The notes under the pieces were generated by a model. It made no database searches. It was not told where the DNA came from and saw only the letters and a program-made list of their open reading frames with translations. From positions 18,655 through 82,654 of the forward strand of contig JADLCT010000020.1 of the NCBI GenBank assembly GCA_020847045.1: 64,000 bases of DNA, read 5' to 3'. Origin of the DNA: Bryobacterales bacterium (GTDB taxonomy: Bacteria; Acidobacteriota; Terriglobia; Bryobacterales; Bryobacteraceae). The position numbers were made by a program, and so were the translations under genes. Position 1 is the first letter of the stretch. The number at the start of each line of letters is the position of its first letter. Positions 42,618-51,731 of this stretch are shown here, one piece after another.

Positions 42618-43310
42618 ATGGCGCGCGTCCTTCAAGCTGTTATGGCGGGCATAAGCGGTGTTCTTCCCATCCCGGTGGCCGGTTCCAAAGCGAAACCGAA
42701 AGCACGCGTGGACTACCAGAATTCCGAGGAGGCACTGCTTGTCAAGCGCGTCCAAAAGGGCGACGAGTTAGCCTTCCGGGAACTGGTAGATCGCTACCAA
42801 AGTAAAGTATTTTCTATAATTTACGGAATCCTCCGGAGCCGCAACGACGCCGAGGACATCTCCCAGCAGGTGTTCGCCAAGATCTACTTCTCCATCGGCA
42901 ACTTTGACTTTCGCTCCTCGCTCCTGACGTGGATCTACAAGATCACCGTCAACGAGTGCTACGACTATTTGCGGAAGAAAAAAGTGCGAAAGCTGGTATA
43001 CGAGAGTGACTTTTCCGAGGACGAGGCGCAGCGCATGGAGCGTTCCGAGCCCGCCGTGGAAGCCTCTGTGCCCATCGACCAAAAACTGGCCAACCGCGAC
43101 CTCATCGTGAAACTGCTCGACCGCGTTTCGGAAGAGGACCGGCAATTGTTGATGTTGAAAGAGGTTGAGGGCCACTCCGTGGAGGAGTTGGCGCGGATGA
43201 CGGGCATGAATGAGAACACGATCAAGGTAAAGCTCTTCCGGGCTCGCCAGAAGCTCGTGAAGGCGGCTCAGCGGCTCATGCCCCGCTGGACCGGATCCTT
43301 TGTGTTGTAG
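42618..43310 (+). CDS. RNA polymerase sigma factor, ECF/SigW-like
   Basis: ELVDRYQSKVFSIIYGILRSRNDAEDISQQVFAKIYFSI; EVEGHSVEELARMTGMNENTIKVKLFRARQKL. Confidence 0.95.
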   Translation: MARVLQAVMAGISGVLPIPVAGSKAKPKARVDYQNSEEALLVKRVQKGDELAFRELVDRYQSKVFSIIYGILRSRNDAEDISQQVFAKIYFSIGNFDFRSSLLTWIYKITVNECYDYLRKKKVRKLVYESDFSEDEAQRMERSEPAVEASVPIDQKLANRDLIVKLLDRVSEEDRQLLMLKEVEGHSVEELARMTGMNENTIKVKLFRARQKLVKAAQRLMPRWTGSFVL

Positions 43311-43499
43311 GAGCCAGGGACGAAGCTGTGGCGGGTCTCAGAGCGTTGGCGCGCCGCGGCGGGGCAGTTATAAGATAGTGGATGTAAACGGACGAAAGAT
43401 CCGTTACCATTTGAGCTTCCGGGCGGGGAAATTCGCCGTGATCTGGAAGCCGTAGTCGCGCTGGCCAAGGCTGGTGCGGGATTTTCGAGGGAAGAAGAG

Positions 43500-44000
43500 A
43501 TGGACCGGCATATTCAGGACCGGCTGGAACAGTTCTTGCAAGGTCTCGACCGTCGGCAATCCGAGCCGAACAACAGCGACTTCGAACGGCATCTGGCCGC
43601 GGCCGATGCCGGGACGCGGGAGCTGGTGGAGACAATGGCCGCGCAGTCCCGGATGCTGCGCCACCTGCGCGTTCCCGGCGAGGAAGCGGACGGCCTCATG
43701 CCCGCGCCGGGCTTCTACGCGCGCGTGATGCAGCAGATCGAGGCGCAGCGTCCCGCCTCCATCTGGAACCTGTTCGTTGAGCCGCGGTTTTTTCACCGCC
43801 TTGCGTTTGCGACCTTCTCGCTCCTGCTGCTGTTGGGGCTCACCTTCCTTTCTCCCAACCCGCAGCAGGAAGCGCCCATGCAGGCGCGTTCGGAGCCGGA
43901 AATGATTCTGGCCACTCCGGAACCGGCGCCGGTGACCTCCGTCAGCCAGTCGGAAGGGCGTGACGTGATGTTGCGCCAACTGACCGTCTACTCTGAGTAG
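43500..44000 (+). CDS. Probable single-TM anti-sigma-like protein
   Basis: Adjacent to sigma gene; soluble N-terminus then FHRLAFATFSLLLLLGLTFL TM helix. Confidence 0.6.
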   Translation: MDRHIQDRLEQFLQGLDRRQSEPNNSDFERHLAAADAGTRELVETMAAQSRMLRHLRVPGEEADGLMPAPGFYARVMQQIEAQRPASIWNLFVEPRFFHRLAFATFSLLLLLGLTFLSPNPQQEAPMQARSEPEMILATPEPAPVTSVSQSEGRDVMLRQLTVYSE

Positions 44001-44015
44001 GGTGGCCATCACGCT

Positions 44016-44408
44016 ATGACAGGATCGAGCGCCTCGCCGTCGCCCTGGCGCAATCCGAAGATCGTCCTGCTGCTGCTTTCCGTGTTTGTCTGCGGCGCCG
44101 TGGCCGGCGTGGTCGGAATGCGCATCAGCCAGCGCACGGTGTCGGCGAAGCAGATTCCTTATTACAAAGAGAGCGAGCGCGAGATCTCGCTGCAGCGCTT
44201 CAAGAAGGAACTCGACCTGACCAGCGAGCAGGCGGCTGAAATCGAGGTGATCCTCGACGATTTCATGATGTACTACCAGACGCTGCAGGCGCAGATGGAC
44301 GAGGTGCGTTCGCACGGCAAGGACCGCATCGAAACCATTCTCGACGAACGGCAGCGCGCAAAGTTCAACAAGATGTTGAGCGAGCTTCAGACGAAGCGGA
44401 TTCGCTGA
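44016..44408 (+). CDS. Spy/heavy-metal-sensor-like periplasmic protein
   Basis: TM anchor; LDLTSEQAAEIEVILDDFMMYYQTLQAQMDEVRSHGKDRIETILDERQRAKFNKML. Confidence 0.65.
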   Translation: MTGSSASPSPWRNPKIVLLLLSVFVCGAVAGVVGMRISQRTVSAKQIPYYKESEREISLQRFKKELDLTSEQAAEIEVILDDFMMYYQTLQAQMDEVRSHGKDRIETILDERQRAKFNKMLSELQTKRIR

Positions 44409-44423
44409 CGCCGCGCCCGGCGT

Positions 44424-46034
44424 TCAGGCCTTCCGGACCACGTCCCAATCCACAACGCCCACCTTCGCCGACCAGGCCTCCCACTTCGCCGACAACTCGG
44501 CCACCTTCGCCGGCTGGCTCGCCGCCAGGTCGTTCATCTCGGTACGGCCGGCGTCGATGTCGTAGAGTTCCCAGTTGCCGGGATAGCGGGAGACGAGTTT
44601 CCAGCGCCCTTGGCGGACAGCCCGGTTGCCCTCGTGTTCCCAGAAGATCTCGCCGTGCCCGCCGCGCCGCCGCCCCTCCAACACCGGCCGTAGCGATTTG
44701 CCCTCCAGCGGCGTAATCGTCCTGCCCTGGAACGCCGCGGGATACGCCGCGCCGCCCACATCGGCCGCCGTGGCCATCAGATCGATCAGGTGCCCGGGTT
44801 GATGCGTAAGGCGCCCCTTGCCGCGCACAACGCCCGGCCAGTGCGCGATGAGCGGCGATGAGATGCCGCCTTCGTGCACCCAATGTTTGTACCGGCGGAA
44901 AGGAGTGTTCGAGGCGTTGGCCCAGCCAATCCCGTAGCTTTGATAGTCATCGTCGTGTCCTGGCGGGATGGACGGGTTGTTGCCCACGCGGACCGTCCGG
45001 CCATCGCGCGTCCGTTTGGGAATATGCAGTCCCGTGGCCTTCTCCGTCAACACCTCGGCGCAGCCGCCATTGTCGGCGAGCATCAGGATGAGCGTATTCT
45101 CGAACTGCCCCGTCTTCTTGAGCGCCTCCACGATGCGGCCCACGTTCTGGTCCATGCGGTCAATCATGGCGGCGTATACGGCCATGCGGCGCATCTCCCA
45201 TTCCTTGTGGGGAGCATCCTTCCAGGCCGGCACATCCGGGTCGCGTGGCGTGAGCGGCCAGCGCCGGTCCACGAGCCCCAGCCGGATCATCTTCTTGTGA
45301 CGCTCCTCGCGCAAGGCGTCCCAACCGCCCTTGTATCGCGTTTTGTAGCGCTCCACATCGGCTTCGAGAGCGTGCAGCGGCCAGTGGGGCGAAGTGAACG
45401 CGGTGTAGCCGAAGAAGGGCTTGCCGGCGGCGGCGGCCTCCTCAATGTAGCGCGCGGCGTTCGCGCCAATCGCATCGGTGTAGTAGAAGTCCTTGCCCTC
45501 GGGTTGGATGGAGTTGTTGTCGCGAGTCAACGACACGGGATCGTAGAAACTGCCCGCGCCGTGAATCGTGCCGAAAAACTTGTCGAAACCCCGCTGCCGG
45601 GGCCAGTTGTGTTTGGACTGGTTCACGGGCGTGACGTGCCACTTCCCCGACATCCAGGTGTGATAGCCGGCCGCGCCCATCACTTCGGCAATGGTGACGG
45701 CGTTTGGGCTCAAGTCACCGCGATAGGCGGGGTATTTGCGGTCGTCCATCATGTGGCCAATGCCCGCCTGGTGCGGGTAGAGCCCGGTGAGCAGCGACGC
45801 GCGCGTGGGGCAGCACCGGGCCGTATTGTAAAACTGCGTGAACCGCAGGCCATTGGAGGCCAGCGCGTCGAGATGCGGCGTGCGGATCTCGCTGCCGTAA
45901 CAGCCCAGGTCACTGAAGCCCATGTCGTCGGCCATCATCAGCAGCACGTTGGGCCGCCGGGCCGGTTGCGCCTGCGCATTCGCGGGAAGAGCCGCCGCCG
46001 TCAGTGTGCCGAGGAAGGAGCGCCGCTGCATCAT
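44424..46034 (-). CDS. Arylsulfatase, secreted (sulfatase family)
   Basis: RPNVLLMMADDMGFSDLGCYG; CCPTRASLLTG (formylglycine CxPxR); ADNGG. Confidence 0.95.
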   Translation of the reverse strand: MMQRRSFLGTLTAAALPANAQAQPARRPNVLLMMADDMGFSDLGCYGSEIRTPHLDALASNGLRFTQFYNTARCCPTRASLLTGLYPHQAGIGHMMDDRKYPAYRGDLSPNAVTIAEVMGAAGYHTWMSGKWHVTPVNQSKHNWPRQRGFDKFFGTIHGAGSFYDPVSLTRDNNSIQPEGKDFYYTDAIGANAARYIEEAAAAGKPFFGYTAFTSPHWPLHALEADVERYKTRYKGGWDALREERHKKMIRLGLVDRRWPLTPRDPDVPAWKDAPHKEWEMRRMAVYAAMIDRMDQNVGRIVEALKKTGQFENTLILMLADNGGCAEVLTEKATGLHIPKRTRDGRTVRVGNNPSIPPGHDDDYQSYGIGWANASNTPFRRYKHWVHEGGISSPLIAHWPGVVRGKGRLTHQPGHLIDLMATAADVGGAAYPAAFQGRTITPLEGKSLRPVLEGRRRGGHGEIFWEHEGNRAVRQGRWKLVSRYPGNWELYDIDAGRTEMNDLAASQPAKVAELSAKWEAWSAKVGVVDWDVVRKA

Positions 46035-46090
46035 CGCTTCAGATTGTACAGAAGCGGGACTATAATGAGGCGCGAAGGAGTTCCTCGTCC

Positions 46091-47278
46091 ATGTCTGATT
46101 CGCTTGCTGCCGCATCCCGCCGCACTCTTCTCAAAACAGTGGCCGCCGCCCCGCTCTATATCCCTTATTCGGCGTTCGGCGCCAACGACAAAGTGAACTA
46201 TGCCTGCATCGCCACCGGCGGCCGCGGGCGCTATCTGATGAGCAAGTTCAAAGCGCTCGGGGCCGAATGCACCGCCATCTGCGACGTGTACGAGCCGAAC
46301 CTCGATAAGGCCGCCGAAATCGCTCCGGGCGCCAAACGCTACCTCGACTACGGCGAACTGTTGGCCGCGCACAAGGATCTCGACGCCGTCGTGCTCGCCG
46401 GCCCCGATCATCACCACTGGCCGATGCTGAAGGCCGCCTTGCAGGCCAAGAAGGACGCCTACGCCGAAAAGCCGCTCTCCTACACGCTCGAGCAGAGCCA
46501 GGAGATGGTTGCCGCCGTGAAAGCCTCCCGGCAAATCGTGCAGGTCGGCATGCAGCGGCGCAGCGCCCCGGCGATCCACAAGGCCAAGAAACTGGTGGAT
46601 GACGGCGTTCTCGGCCGCATCACGGTGGTGAAGCCGCAATGGCACTGGAACGTCTCGGCGCCCCTGGACAACTCGCCGCTGCCCGGCAAACTCGACTGGA
46701 AACGATTCCTGGGCACTGCCCGGCAGCGTCCCCTGGAGCCCATGCGCTTCCGCCGCTGGCGCTACTTCTTCGATTACGCCGGCGGCAACATGACCGACCA
46801 GGGAACCCACCTGATGGACGTCGTGCAGTGGTTCACCAACAACGGCGCGCCGCGTTCGGCCGTGGCCCAGGGATATGTGGCTAAAATGACCGGCTCGGAA
46901 CACCCCGATGTTTTCAGCGCCGTATTCGAATACCCGGGCCTGATTGTGAACTGGACGCTCGACTACGCGAACTCCTATCACAATGGCTGGTCGATCACCT
47001 TCCTGGGCGACAAAGGCACGATGATTCTCGACGAGGAAGGCTACCGCGTCTACGCCGAGCCGTGGAAGGCGTCGAATCCTCCCATTTTCGAGGAAAAGGC
47101 CCCGGTTCCTATGGAGGCGCACATTCAGAACTTCCTCGATTGCCTCAAGTCCCGCCAGCAGCCGAACTGCACCGTGGACATCGCCGCCGCGGCCGTCGCC
47201 GGGCCCCACCTGGCGAACCTGGCTATGTTTCAAGGTAAGAAGGTGCGCCTGGAAAATGGCATGCAGGTGAGCGGCTGA
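46091..47278 (+). CDS. Gfo/Idh/MocA family oxidoreductase, Tat-type leader
   Basis: SRRTLLKTVAAAPLYI leader; VLAGPDHHHWPMLKAALQAKKDAYAEKPLSYTLEQ. Confidence 0.95.
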   Translation: MSDSLAAASRRTLLKTVAAAPLYIPYSAFGANDKVNYACIATGGRGRYLMSKFKALGAECTAICDVYEPNLDKAAEIAPGAKRYLDYGELLAAHKDLDAVVLAGPDHHHWPMLKAALQAKKDAYAEKPLSYTLEQSQEMVAAVKASRQIVQVGMQRRSAPAIHKAKKLVDDGVLGRITVVKPQWHWNVSAPLDNSPLPGKLDWKRFLGTARQRPLEPMRFRRWRYFFDYAGGNMTDQGTHLMDVVQWFTNNGAPRSAVAQGYVAKMTGSEHPDVFSAVFEYPGLIVNWTLDYANSYHNGWSITFLGDKGTMILDEEGYRVYAEPWKASNPPIFEEKAPVPMEAHIQNFLDCLKSRQQPNCTVDIAAAAVAGPHLANLAMFQGKKVRLENGMQVSG

Positions 47279-47371
47279 GGCTGCCCCCCGGGCCGAAGAG
47301 CCGCGACTTTCTCTTCCGCCTTCGACTTTTTTCCGTCGGGCCGCGTCTTCTCGGGTAGCGTCTTTCCCGCG

Positions 47372-48586
47372 ATGCCCGCCAACTTTCATTTCCGCGCCAT
47401 GACCACGGACGGCAAGCTCCGCGCCGGCGTCATCGCGGGCGAAACCGAACGTTATGTCGCCTCGGAGTTGCGGCGGCAGGGCCTGACGCCCGTCTACATC
47501 GGCGCGCAGGCGCAGCGAAGCGGTTTTTCAATCGAACTGCCCGACCTCGGCAACCGGAAGCGCCGCAGCGTCCTGTTCTTCACCCAGGAGATCTCCACAC
47601 TACTGAACGCGACCGTGCCGCTGGACCGCGCGCTGTTCATCACAAGCGAGCTGACCGAGCAGAAGGATTTCCGCCCCGTCGTTCAGGACGTTCTGCGGAC
47701 GCTGAAAGGCGGCAAATCATTCGCCGACTCTCTGGCCACCCATCCGAAATTCTTCAGCGACCTGTATGTGAACATGGTGCGCGCCGGCGAGGCGTCCGGT
47801 TCGCTGGCCACCGTGTTCGAGCGTTTAAGCGAGTTCGAGCGCACGCGCGACGACCTGCGCAACTTCATCATCGGCGCGATGATCTACCCGGCGCTGCTCG
47901 GCGTGGTGGGCCTCAGCAGCATTCTCCTGCTGATGTACTATGTGGTGCCGCGGTTCGCCCAGGCGTTCGAGGCGTCCCAGTTGCAGATTCCCGCGCCGAC
48001 ACAGGCCATGCTCGACGTAAGCACGTTCGTGCAGAACTACGGCGTCTTTTTCATCGGGGCGGCGGTGTTGGGCGTGGGCGCCCTGCAGGCCTACATCCGC
48101 ACCACGCCCGGCCGCCTCTGGTTCGACAACCTGCGCCTGCGGCTTCCGCTGCTGGGCGATGCTCTGCGCAAGGCCGAAACGGCGCGCTTCGCCCGCGCCA
48201 TGTCAACGCTGATCGCCAATTCCGTGCCGCTCGTGCAGTCGCTCGGCATCGCCCGTGCGATTCTCAACAACCGTGTCATCGCCAACGCGCTCGAACAGGT
48301 GTCGCTCGGCGTGAAGCGCGGTGAGGGCATCTCGAAGCCGCTCGACAAGACGGGCGTATTTCCGCCGCTGGCCGCCCACCTGCTGGCCGTGGGCGAGGAA
48401 ACCGGCCGCCTGGACGCCATGTTCTCCCGCATGGCGGACATCTATGAAACCGATACGCGCAACGCCATCAAGCGGTTCACCAGCGTGTTCGAGCCCATCG
48501 TGATTCTCGTGATGGGACTCATCGTCGGCGCGCTCATCCTCAGCATGATGCTCGCCATCACCTCGGTGAACGAAGTGGCAATTTAG
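47372..48586 (+). CDS. gspF: Type II secretion system inner membrane protein GspF
   Basis: FTQEISTLLNATVPLDRAL; FVNMVRAGEASGSL-type repeat; VFEPIVILVMGLIVGALILSMMLAI. Confidence 0.95.
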   Translation: MPANFHFRAMTTDGKLRAGVIAGETERYVASELRRQGLTPVYIGAQAQRSGFSIELPDLGNRKRRSVLFFTQEISTLLNATVPLDRALFITSELTEQKDFRPVVQDVLRTLKGGKSFADSLATHPKFFSDLYVNMVRAGEASGSLATVFERLSEFERTRDDLRNFIIGAMIYPALLGVVGLSSILLLMYYVVPRFAQAFEASQLQIPAPTQAMLDVSTFVQNYGVFFIGAAVLGVGALQAYIRTTPGRLWFDNLRLRLPLLGDALRKAETARFARAMSTLIANSVPLVQSLGIARAILNNRVIANALEQVSLGVKRGEGISKPLDKTGVFPPLAAHLLAVGEETGRLDAMFSRMADIYETDTRNAIKRFTSVFEPIVILVMGLIVGALILSMMLAITSVNEVAI

Positions 48587-48590
48587 AACA

Positions 48591-49061
48591 ATGGCAACTC
48601 CGGAGAAACCCATGATGCTCACCCCGTCCCGGCGGCGCGCCGCCCGCCGCCGTTCGCAACGAGGACTCACGCTGATCGAGATGATCGTGGTGGTTACGAT
48701 TATCGCCATGTTCGCGGCCCTGGTGCTGCCGCGTTTTCTTGGCCAGGCCGACAAGGCCCGCGTCACCGCCGCCAAGACGCAAATCAACGGTTTCATGACG
48801 GCGCTGGGCGCCTATAAGCTCGACACCGGCGTCTTCCCCAGCACCGAGATGGGGCTGGCCGCGCTGCGCACCGCGCCTCCCAACGTCCCCTCCTGGCAGG
48901 GTCCGTATCTGCCCAAGGAGGTTCCCAAGGACCCCTGGGGCCGCGACTACGCCTACCGTTATCCCGGCGAGCATGGCGACGAACCCGACCTGGTCAGCTT
49001 CGGCGCCGACGGGCAACCGGGCGGCGATGGGATCAATGCCGATATCGTCAGTTGGAAATAG
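48591..49061 (+). CDS. gspG: Major pseudopilin GspG
   Basis: SQRGLTLIEMIVVVTIIAMFAALVLPRF; LDTGVFPSTEMGLAAL; DPWGRDYAYRYPG. Confidence 0.97.
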   Translation: MATPEKPMMLTPSRRRAARRRSQRGLTLIEMIVVVTIIAMFAALVLPRFLGQADKARVTAAKTQINGFMTALGAYKLDTGVFPSTEMGLAALRTAPPNVPSWQGPYLPKEVPKDPWGRDYAYRYPGEHGDEPDLVSFGADGQPGGDGINADIVSWK

Positions 49062-49572
49062 ACGGCCCGGCGCGGTGTCCCGCTCGCGGCAACGCGGCGT
49101 GACGCTGGTGGAGATGATCGTCGTGGTGGCGCTGGTCGCCCTGGCGGCGGCCATCAGCTTTCCCGCCGTCACCTCCGGCATCGACTCGCTGCGGATGCGC
49201 CAGGCCTGCGACACCATCGTGAGCGTGCTGAACCAGTGCCTGCAGCGCGCCGACCGCCAGCAGACCCCGGTGGAGCTCACGCTGAGCCTCCGCGACAACG
49301 CCCTGTACGTCCGCGGCGCGGGTCCGGGCGTGGAAAAACGCATTCCCATGCCGGACGGCGTGACCATCGCCGCCATACTGCCCCCTTCGCCCATCGGCGG
49401 CGAGGCCATGCGGCATGTGCTGCTGGTTCCCGGAGCCGCCGCGCCGCGGGTGGGCGTTCTGCTGGTCAACCGGAAAGGGCAGCGGCGCATCGTCAGCGTC
49501 AATCCCATAACGGGCGCGCCTGTCGTGGAGACGCCGCCGCCGGGCGCATTTCCGCTGGGAGCCCCGCGATGA
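49036..49572 (+). CDS. gspH: Minor pseudopilin GspH-like
   Basis: RQRGVTLVEMIVVVALVALAAAISFPAV; overlaps gspG 3' end. Confidence 0.82.
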   Translation: MPISSVGNRRPGAVSRSRQRGVTLVEMIVVVALVALAAAISFPAVTSGIDSLRMRQACDTIVSVLNQCLQRADRQQTPVELTLSLRDNALYVRGAGPGVEKRIPMPDGVTIAAILPPSPIGGEAMRHVLLVPGAAAPRVGVLLVNRKGQRRIVSVNPITGAPVVETPPPGAFPLGAPR

Positions 49573-49991
49573 AACGGCGCCGCCGTGGCGGCTTCACGCT
49601 GCTCGAAGTGCTGATCGCCGCCACCATCATGGCCATCGCCATCGGTACGCTTCTCGGTTCACTGCAAACCTCGCTCGCCAACGCCTCGCGCCTCGGTGAA
49701 CGCGACCGCGCCACGCTGGAAGCCAAGCGTCTGCTCGACGAGATCCTGGTCGATCAGACGATCCGTCCCGGCGCGGAGATGGGTGGCGTGGTTGCGCCCG
49801 TCGTGGGTCTGCCCGCAGGCGCCTGGCGCGCCCAGGTGAGCCGTTTTGAGACGGGTCCGGGCGGTCCCGGCAGCCGGCAACTGGAGCGTGTGGCGGTGGA
49901 GATCACCTGGCGCACGGGCAACACGCCGCGCCGCGCTTTCCTGGAAGGCTTCCGGATCGGAAAGCCGGACACACCGGGAGCAGCGCCATGA
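49569..49991 (+). CDS. gspI: Minor pseudopilin GspI-like
   Basis: RGGFTLLEVLIAATIMAIAIGTLLGSL; ATGA coupling. Confidence 0.85.
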   Translation: MKRRRRGGFTLLEVLIAATIMAIAIGTLLGSLQTSLANASRLGERDRATLEAKRLLDEILVDQTIRPGAEMGGVVAPVVGLPAGAWRAQVSRFETGPGGPGSRQLERVAVEITWRTGNTPRRAFLEGFRIGKPDTPGAAP

Positions 49992-50740
49992 AACGCCAGC
50001 GGCGCGCCCGCGCGCGAGGCGTCACGCTGCTCGAACTGGTCGTGGCCATGACGCTGCTGGGCCTGCTGTCGGTGGGCATCCTGATGGCCCTGCGCGTGGG
50101 GTTGAACGCCATGGAGCGGTCCAGCGACCGGATGAACCTGAACCGCCGCATCGCGGGCGTCTACCGCATTCTCGACAACCAGGTGGCCGGCATCATCCCG
50201 GCGCTGGTCACCTGTGGCGGACCCGGCAGCCCGAAAACGGTGTTCTTTCAGGGCGAGCCCGCGCTGATGCGCATGGTCAGCACTTATTCGCTGTCGGAGG
50301 CGGCGCGGGGCTATCCGCGCCTGCTCGAGTTCATGGTGGTGGCGGGCGAAAAGGGCGAGGGCGTGCGCCTGGTGCAGAACGAGTTGTACTATGCCGGGCC
50401 GTCCACCTTCACGCCCATCTGCCTGGGAGGAGGACCGCTGCCCGGCGGAGGCGTGAAGCTGCAGTTGACGCCGCCGCAGACCGGACCGGGAACGTTCATT
50501 CTGGCCGACAAGCTGGCCGGTTGCACGTTTTCCTATTTGCGCGAGGCGCCCGGAACGTCACGGCGCGAATGGGTGCCGTCGTGGAGCGAGCGCGGGCTTC
50601 CCCTTGCCATCCGGATTCACATGCAGCCGCTGCGCCCGGACCCCTCGCGCGCCCAGTTCCGGACCATGACTCTGCCCGTGCGCGTGAACCGCGATCCCTA
50701 CATGCCGTATGAAGACTATGAGCCGCCGCCGAAACAATAA
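49988..50740 (+). CDS. gspJ: Minor pseudopilin GspJ-like
   Basis: ARGVTLLELVVAMTLLGLLSVGILMALRVG. Confidence 0.85.
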   Translation: MKRQRRARARGVTLLELVVAMTLLGLLSVGILMALRVGLNAMERSSDRMNLNRRIAGVYRILDNQVAGIIPALVTCGGPGSPKTVFFQGEPALMRMVSTYSLSEAARGYPRLLEFMVVAGEKGEGVRLVQNELYYAGPSTFTPICLGGGPLPGGGVKLQLTPPQTGPGTFILADKLAGCTFSYLREAPGTSRREWVPSWSERGLPLAIRIHMQPLRPDPSRAQFRTMTLPVRVNRDPYMPYEDYEPPPKQ

Positions 50741-51731
50741 CCGCGCCCGCCGCGGAAGCGCGCTTCTGGCCGTGCTCTGGCTGACCGCGGCTCTGGGCGC
50801 AATCGCCTTCGCCGTCGCGATGAACGTGCGCGGCGAGGTGGATCGCAGCTCCACCTTCAGCGAAGGGCTGCGCGCGCAGTACCTGGCCGAAGGCGCGGTG
50901 AATCGCGGGATTCTGCACATTCTCTGGGGTCCTGGACAACGCAAGGAGGATGGAACGCCGCGATTTTTCGAGCCGGGGCTCTCGGGCGCGTTCATGGAAT
51001 TTCCCGGCGGGGTGGCCGTCACCGAATATGTGAGCGACGCCTCACGCCTGAACCTGAATCTGGCGCAGCCTGCCGACTTTGAGCGCTTGCTGCTGGTTCT
51101 GGGGGCCAACCCGGCGCAGGCGCAGGCCATTGCGGCAGGGATCATCGACTGGCGAACGCCCGCCGCGCCTGGCGGGGCCGGGCTGCTGGGCCGCGTTAAT
51201 TTCGCCCTCCTTCCGTCTTTCCAGCCGCGCCACGCGTCCATAGAGGAGACCGAGGAACTGCTCTACTTGACCGGCATGACGCCCGAACTCTTTTACGGAT
51301 CCTACCGCCGTGACCCGCAGGGCCGTCTGGTACGCCTGGGCGGGTTCCGCGACTGCGTGTCGCCCAAGGGAGCGGTGGGCGCCTTCGACGTGAACACGGC
51401 CGAACCGGCGCTGCTGTTGAGCATCGGCGTGCCTCCGCAAGGCGTGGACGAGATTGTCCGCCTGCGCCGCATGCGCCCGCTCCGGATGCAGGATCTGGCG
51501 GCGCTGCGCATGATGGCTGGACCGGCGGCCCAAAAACTGCGCGCCGGTGGCTACACGCGGTACACCGTACGGGCGACGGCGCGCCTGCGTCTGCCCGGCG
51601 GCGGGTTGAGCGATGTCCGGCGGACGGCCTCGGCCACGGTGAAGTTTTTTGTCGACTACCGCTCGACGCGCCCCTACGAAATTCTACGCTTCGATACCAA
51701 TTCCTCCTCCGAGGTTGCCCAGTGGAATTGA
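50709..51731 (+). CDS. gspK: Type II secretion minor pseudopilin GspK
   Basis: RRGSALLAVLWLTAALGAIAFAVAMNVRGEVD; DASRLNLNLAQPADFERLLLVLG; FDVNTAEPALLLSIGV. Confidence 0.92.
   Translation: MKTMSRRRNNNRARRGSALLAVLWLTAALGAIAFAVAMNVRGEVDRSSTFSEGLRAQYLAEGAVNRGILHILWGPGQRKEDGTPRFFEPGLSGAFMEFPGGVAVTEYVSDASRLNLNLAQPADFERLLLVLGANPAQAQAIAAGIIDWRTPAAPGGAGLLGRVNFALLPSFQPRHASIEETEELLYLTGMTPELFYGSYRRDPQGRLVRLGGFRDCVSPKGAVGAFDVNTAEPALLLSIGVPPQGVDEIVRLRRMRPLRMQDLAALRMMAGPAAQKLRAGGYTRYTVRATARLRLPGGGLSDVRRTASATVKFFVDYRSTRPYEILRFDTNSSSEVAQWN

Noticed and set aside
46031-47389. 452-aa minus-strand ORF opposite Gfo/Idh/MocA gene
   Set aside because: Low-complexity His/Gly/Val-rich shadow translation; sense gene is clear.
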